DNA of 64,000 bases from Burkholderia territorii. GTDB taxonomy: Bacteria; Pseudomonadota; Gammaproteobacteria; Burkholderiales; Burkholderiaceae. Both the position numbers and the translations under genes were made by a program. Location: the NCBI RefSeq assembly GCF_902833055.1, contig NZ_CADFEJ010000022.1, forward strand, positions 1-64,000, read 5' to 3'. The notes below the pieces were generated by a model. The model saw nothing but the letters and a program-made list of their open reading frames with translations, was not told the DNA's origin and searched no databases. Positions 60,782 to 64,000 of the stretch are shown piece after piece (position 1 is the first letter of the stretch; each line of letters opens with the position of its first letter).

Positions 60782-61906
60782 ATGTCGCGCCTGCTCGTCA
60801 TTTTCCGGCTCGGGGTCAAGGAACTGTGGAGCCTCGCTCGCGACCCGATCCTGCTCGCGCTCATCGTCTATACGTTCAGCGCGTCGATCTACGTCGCCGC
60901 CACCGCCCGCCCGGAAACGCTGCACAAGGTGCCGATCGCGATCGTCGACGAGGATGCGTCGCCACTGTCGGCGCGCATCGCGGCGGCGTTCTTCCCGCCG
61001 CAATTCGCGCCGCCGCCGATCGTCGACGCCCGCGCCGCCGATCGCGGGCTCGACGACGGCGACTACACGTTCTCGCTCGACATTCCGCCCGACTTCCAGC
61101 GCGACGTGCTCGCCGGCCGCCACGCGACGGTCCAGCTCAACGTCGACGCGACCCGCATGACGCAGGCGTTCACCGGCGGCGGCTACATCCAGCAGATCGT
61201 GTCGGGCGAGATCGATGCATTCGTGCGGCGCCATCGCGGCGCGGCATTGCCGCCCGTCGATCTCGCGATGCGCATGCGCTTCAACCCGAATCTCGACGAA
61301 GTCTGGTTCGGCGCGCTGATGGAACTGATCAACAACGTGACGATGCTGTCGATGATCCTGACCGGGGCCGCACTGATTCGCGAGCGCGAGCACGGCACGA
61401 TCGAGCATCTGCTCGTGATGCCGGTAACCGCGGCGGAAATCATGCTCGCGAAGGTGTGGTCGATGGGACTCGTCGTCGCGACAGCGGCCGTCGCGTCGCT
61501 GATGTTCGTCGTGGGCGGCGCGCTGCACGTGCCGATTCCCGGCTCCGTGCCGCTGTTCGTCGCCGGCATGGCGTTGCACCTGTTCGCGACGACGTCGATG
61601 GGCATCTTTCTCGCGACGCTCGTGCGCAGCATGCCGCAGTTCGGCATGCTGCTCGTCCTCGTGCTGCTGCCGCTGCAACTGCTGTCGGGCGGGCTGACGC
61701 CGCGCGAAAGCATGCCGCCCGTCGTGCAGGACATCATGCTGGCCGCGCCGACCACCCATTTCGTCGAGCTCGCGCAGCGCATCCTGTATCGCGGTGCCGG
61801 GCTCGATGCGGTGTGGGCCCAGTTTGCCGCGCTGTTCGCGATCGGATGCGTGCTGTTCCTGCTGTCGCTGACGCGCTTCCGCAAGACCATCGGTCAGATG
61901 ACTTGA
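60782..61906 (+). CDS. ABC-2 type permease (YhhJ-like)
   Basis: The 374-residue protein has the ABC-2 exporter arrangement: one N-terminal helix, a large periplasmic segment (about 45-170) and five C-terminal helices (ELINNVTMLSMILTGAAL; MLLVLVLLPLQLLSGGLTPR). IREREHGTIEHLLVMPVT is the coupling signature. It begins 2 bp after the RbbA-like gene and should dimerise with its permease part. Last gene of the four-gene operon. Confidence 0.93.
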   Translation: MSRLLVIFRLGVKELWSLARDPILLALIVYTFSASIYVAATARPETLHKVPIAIVDEDASPLSARIAAAFFPPQFAPPPIVDARAADRGLDDGDYTFSLDIPPDFQRDVLAGRHATVQLNVDATRMTQAFTGGGYIQQIVSGEIDAFVRRHRGAALPPVDLAMRMRFNPNLDEVWFGALMELINNVTMLSMILTGAALIREREHGTIEHLLVMPVTAAEIMLAKVWSMGLVVATAAVASLMFVVGGALHVPIPGSVPLFVAGMALHLFATTSMGIFLATLVRSMPQFGMLLVLVLLPLQLLSGGLTPRESMPPVVQDIMLAAPTTHFVELAQRILYRGAGLDAVWAQFAALFAIGCVLFLLSLTRFRKTIGQMT

Positions 61907-61942
61907 TCGACGCGTCGCGCCCGCGCCACCGGAATTCGTCCA

Positions 61943-61983
61943 TTGATACAGATCAAGCGTGCCGGGGTGCGGCACGCGATCAT
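61943..61983 (+). promoter_or_regulatory. FNR/Anr promoter of small membrane protein 2
   Basis: TTGATACAGATCAA (61943-61956) is an exact FNR/Anr box. GATCAT at 61978-61983 is centred 31 bp downstream, followed by GAC as in copy 1. The start codon is 80 bp further on. Confidence 0.7.
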
Positions 61984-62062
61984 GACGCCATGTCCTGCGC
62001 CACCAGCGGCGGCTGAATGGACGGCGACGCCGTCCACGGCGGCCGTTTCCCGGGAGAACGTC

Positions 62063-62248
62063 ATGATGGGTCTGCCATACCGAAGCGCGCTTGCAACCTT
62101 CTGCGTGTTCATCGCGCTCGCGTCGCTGCTGGGCGTCGTGCACGCGATGCTGATCGACGGGCCGGTCGTCCCGTACGCGATCGTCGCGCTGGTGTCGGGC
62201 ATCGTCGCGTTCGTCGCGCAACTGGATCCGGCATCGTCCGGGCGATAG
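62063..62248 (+). CDS. Small two-helix membrane protein (copy 2)
   Basis: The 61-residue protein starts at ATG 62063 (or 62066) after GGGAGAA. Helices are ALATFCVFIALASLLGVVHA and VVPYAIVALVSGIVAFVAQL; the linker MLIDG corresponds to MLFDE of copy 1. The duplication includes the promoter and leader, so a whole cassette was copied to the other side of the efflux operon. Confidence 0.7.
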   Translation: MMGLPYRSALATFCVFIALASLLGVVHAMLIDGPVVPYAIVALVSGIVAFVAQLDPASSGR

Positions 62249-62462
62249 CGGCACGGGGCGGCGTCAGCCCGTCCGCGCCCCGACATCCGGCCGCTGCCAG
62301 GCCGGCAGTTCCGCCCAGCCGAGCGGCCCGTAGACGGTGCCGCGGGCGGCCCGCGCACACAGGCCGCTATCCTGCCGCGTCCCGGGCCGAGGATTGATCC
62401 TCGTCAACCCGCACGCCGTCCGGGAATCGCTCCCCGCCGGCCGCGCGCGGATTCCGCAATTC

Positions 62463-62503
62463 CTGATTTCGGTCAATCGCCGCGCGCGCGTTCGGGATGT
62501 AAT
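62463..62503 (+). promoter_or_regulatory. FNR/Anr-like promoter of the beta-CASP RNase gene
   Basis: CTGATTTCGGTCAA (62463-62476) has two mismatches to TTGAT-N4-ATCAA. TGTAAT at 62498-62503 is centred exactly 31 bp downstream and is one base off TATAAT. Transcription would start near 62510, 30 nt before the gene. A better-matching box at 62394-62407 has no -10 at that distance but may also bind. Confidence 0.5.
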
Positions 62504-62540
62504 CGACTTACCGTTCCGTCGACTCTCGGTGAGACACTCC

Positions 62541-63944
62541 ATGAAACTGACTTTTCTCGGCGCGACCGAAACCGTGACCGGCTCGAAGTACTTGGTCGAG
62601 CACGGCAGCCGGCGCGTCCTGGTCGATTGCGGCCTGTTCCAGGGAACGAAGAACCTGCGGCTGCGCAACTGGCGCGCGCTGCCGGTCGCGCCCGACACGC
62701 TGGACGCCGTCGTGATCACGCACGCGCACATCGATCACAGCGGCTATCTTCCGGTGCTGGCGCGGGAAGGCTATCGCGGGCCGGTGTACTGCACGGCGGC
62801 CACCGCCGAACTCTGCGACATCATGCTGCGCGACAGCGCGCGGCTGCAGGAGGAGGAAGCCGACTTCGCGAACCGGCACGGCTACTCGAAGCATCATCCG
62901 GCGCAACCGCTCTACACGCTGGACGACGCGCAGCGCGCGCTGCGCCTGCTGAAACCCGTCGCCTTCGACGAATGCACGGCGCTGGGCGGCGGCCTGTCGT
63001 TCCGGCTGCTGCCGGCCGGGCACATCCTCGGCGCGGCGAGCGTCGTGATGCACTGGGATCACAAGGTGCTCGCGTTTTCCGGCGACCTCGGCCGCTATCA
63101 CGACCCGATCATGCAGCCGCCGCGCCCGCCCGCGCATGCGGACTATCTGGTCGTCGAATCGACATACGGCGACCGCCTGCATCCGGAGTCGGATCCCGAG
63201 AACGAACTGGCCGAGATGTTCGACAAGACCTTCGCGCGTGGCGGCGTCGTCGTGATGCCCTGCTTCACCGTCGGCCGCGCGCAGGAAATCCTGCACTACA
63301 TCGCGCGGCTGAAGGCATCCGGCCGCATGGCGCGCGTCCCGGTGTTCGTCGACAGCCCGATGGCGACGGACGTGACCGAGATCTACCGCCACCATATCCT
63401 CGAGCACCGCCTGACCGTCTCCGAAGCGAACGCGCTGGGCCATGCGGCAACGATGATCCGGTCGGTCGACCAGTCGAAGGCGATTGCCGAACACCATGGC
63501 CCGATGGTCATCATTGCCGGCAGCGGGATGGCGACGGGCGGACGCGTGCTGCATCACCTGGCCCGCTACGCGCCGGATGCGCGCAACACGATCGCGCTGG
63601 TCGGCTACCAGGCCGCCGGCACGCGCGGCGCGGCACTGGCCGCGCACGAACCCACGCTGAAGATTCACGGCGAATACGTTCGCGTGCGCGCGCAGGTCGA
63701 GTCGATCACGACGCTGTCGGCCCATGCCGACTACGAAGAGATCCTGAAGTGGCTCGGTACGATGCCGTGCGCGCCCGTGCGGACGTTCGTCACGCATGGC
63801 GAACCCGCCGCCGCGGATGCGATGCGCCGGCGCATCGAGGAGCGCCTGCACTGGCGGTGCGAGGTGCCGACCTACGAGCAGTGCGTCGATCTGGACGCGG
63901 TTGCATCCGGCAACACGCAGGAGCCTGCCGCGCTGCCTACGTGA
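62541..63944 (+). CDS. Beta-CASP metallo-beta-lactamase RNase/exonuclease family protein
   Basis: The 467-residue protein has the MBL core with LGATETVTGS, metal motif THAHIDHSG (about 58-66), AGHILGAAS and FSGDLGR, the beta-CASP insert (VVESTYGDRLH; PCFTVGRAQEILHYI; GSGMATGGRVLHHL) and the late His in LSAHADY. This is the YSH1/CPSF-like bacterial group (COG1236). It should cleave or trim RNA with two zinc ions. Genes of this family are found beside universal-stress and BON proteins in low-oxygen loci of Burkholderia. No other gene follows inside the window. Confidence 0.92.
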   Translation: MKLTFLGATETVTGSKYLVEHGSRRVLVDCGLFQGTKNLRLRNWRALPVAPDTLDAVVITHAHIDHSGYLPVLAREGYRGPVYCTAATAELCDIMLRDSARLQEEEADFANRHGYSKHHPAQPLYTLDDAQRALRLLKPVAFDECTALGGGLSFRLLPAGHILGAASVVMHWDHKVLAFSGDLGRYHDPIMQPPRPPAHADYLVVESTYGDRLHPESDPENELAEMFDKTFARGGVVVMPCFTVGRAQEILHYIARLKASGRMARVPVFVDSPMATDVTEIYRHHILEHRLTVSEANALGHAATMIRSVDQSKAIAEHHGPMVIIAGSGMATGGRVLHHLARYAPDARNTIALVGYQAAGTRGAALAAHEPTLKIHGEYVRVRAQVESITTLSAHADYEEILKWLGTMPCAPVRTFVTHGEPAAADAMRRRIEERLHWRCEVPTYEQCVDLDAVASGNTQEPAALPT

Positions 63945-64000
63945 CCCGACGCGCGGGCGAATCGCCGGCGAAACGCCCGCTGCGCGTCACGAAGCGCAGA

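Noticed and set aside
62394-62407. TTGATCCTCGTCAA as the main RNase promoter box
   Set aside because: One mismatch to the FNR consensus, but no -10-like hexamer lies 31 bp away on the plus strand; the weaker box at 62463 has the right spacing.

Overview
The window looks like part of a secondary (accessory-rich) replicon of a Burkholderia species, most likely the B. cepacia complex. The reasons are high GC with strong GC3 bias, trimeric autotransporter adhesins with Burkholderia-type ESPR leaders, DUF4148 and BON proteins, and a low-oxygen type cassette with Anr/FNR boxes at the right end. No rRNA, tRNA, CRISPR array or intact mobile element was seen. The species call is inference.

Layout. 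1-1290: 3' end of a trimeric adhesin followed by an OmpA-like lipoprotein. 1390-1693: decayed ISNCY-type transposase. 1789-17073: an apparently undescribed biosynthetic locus. Ten tightly packed minus-strand genes (17073 down to 6424) encode an archaeal-type asparagine synthetase homologue (AS-AR), a luciferase-like flavin monooxygenase, an MFS exporter, both subunits of a B12-dependent glutamate mutase, two ATP-grasp ligases, a PP-loop ATPase with a CxxC, a PanB-like hydroxymethyltransferase and a flavin reductase. A PanE-like reductase, a second MFS transporter and a MocR regulator flank them. No NRPS or PKS is present, so the expected product is a small amide/peptide-like metabolite built from 3-methylaspartate or 3-methylasparagine and a hydroxymethylated acid.

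18152-36579: a surface-structure island. Two BvgS-like hybrid kinases lie tail to tail, one with the Hpt histidine replaced by Arg. Next come an RcsB/BvgA-like response regulator, a chaperone-usher fimbrial operon, a two-partner secretion pair, the remnant of another adhesin and a Kelch lipoprotein. Four promoters (fimbriae, TpsA, dead adhesin, the adhesin at 50738-53113) carry the same oriented box, TTTAGG-N4-(A/T)TCYTA, each 32-33 bp upstream of a possible -10. This looks like the regulon of the local phosphorelay.

36673-50449: ordinary accessory metabolism. It holds two LysR regulators, a quinone oxidoreductase, a DoxX-nitroreductase in-frame fusion, an esterase, a GMC oxidoreductase plus aldehyde dehydrogenase pair, an outer-membrane barrel, a polar amino-acid ABC importer and a DUF4148 protein. 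50738-53113: complete trimeric autotransporter adhesin.

54032-63944: a putative low-oxygen cassette. BON and FtsH gene remnants are followed by a small two-helix membrane protein, an RbbA-type drug efflux operon (outer-membrane factor, HlyD protein, ABC ATPase-permease, ABC permease), a duplicate of the small membrane protein, and a beta-CASP metallo-beta-lactamase RNase. FNR/Anr-type boxes precede these units, each centred 31 bp from a possible -10 element.
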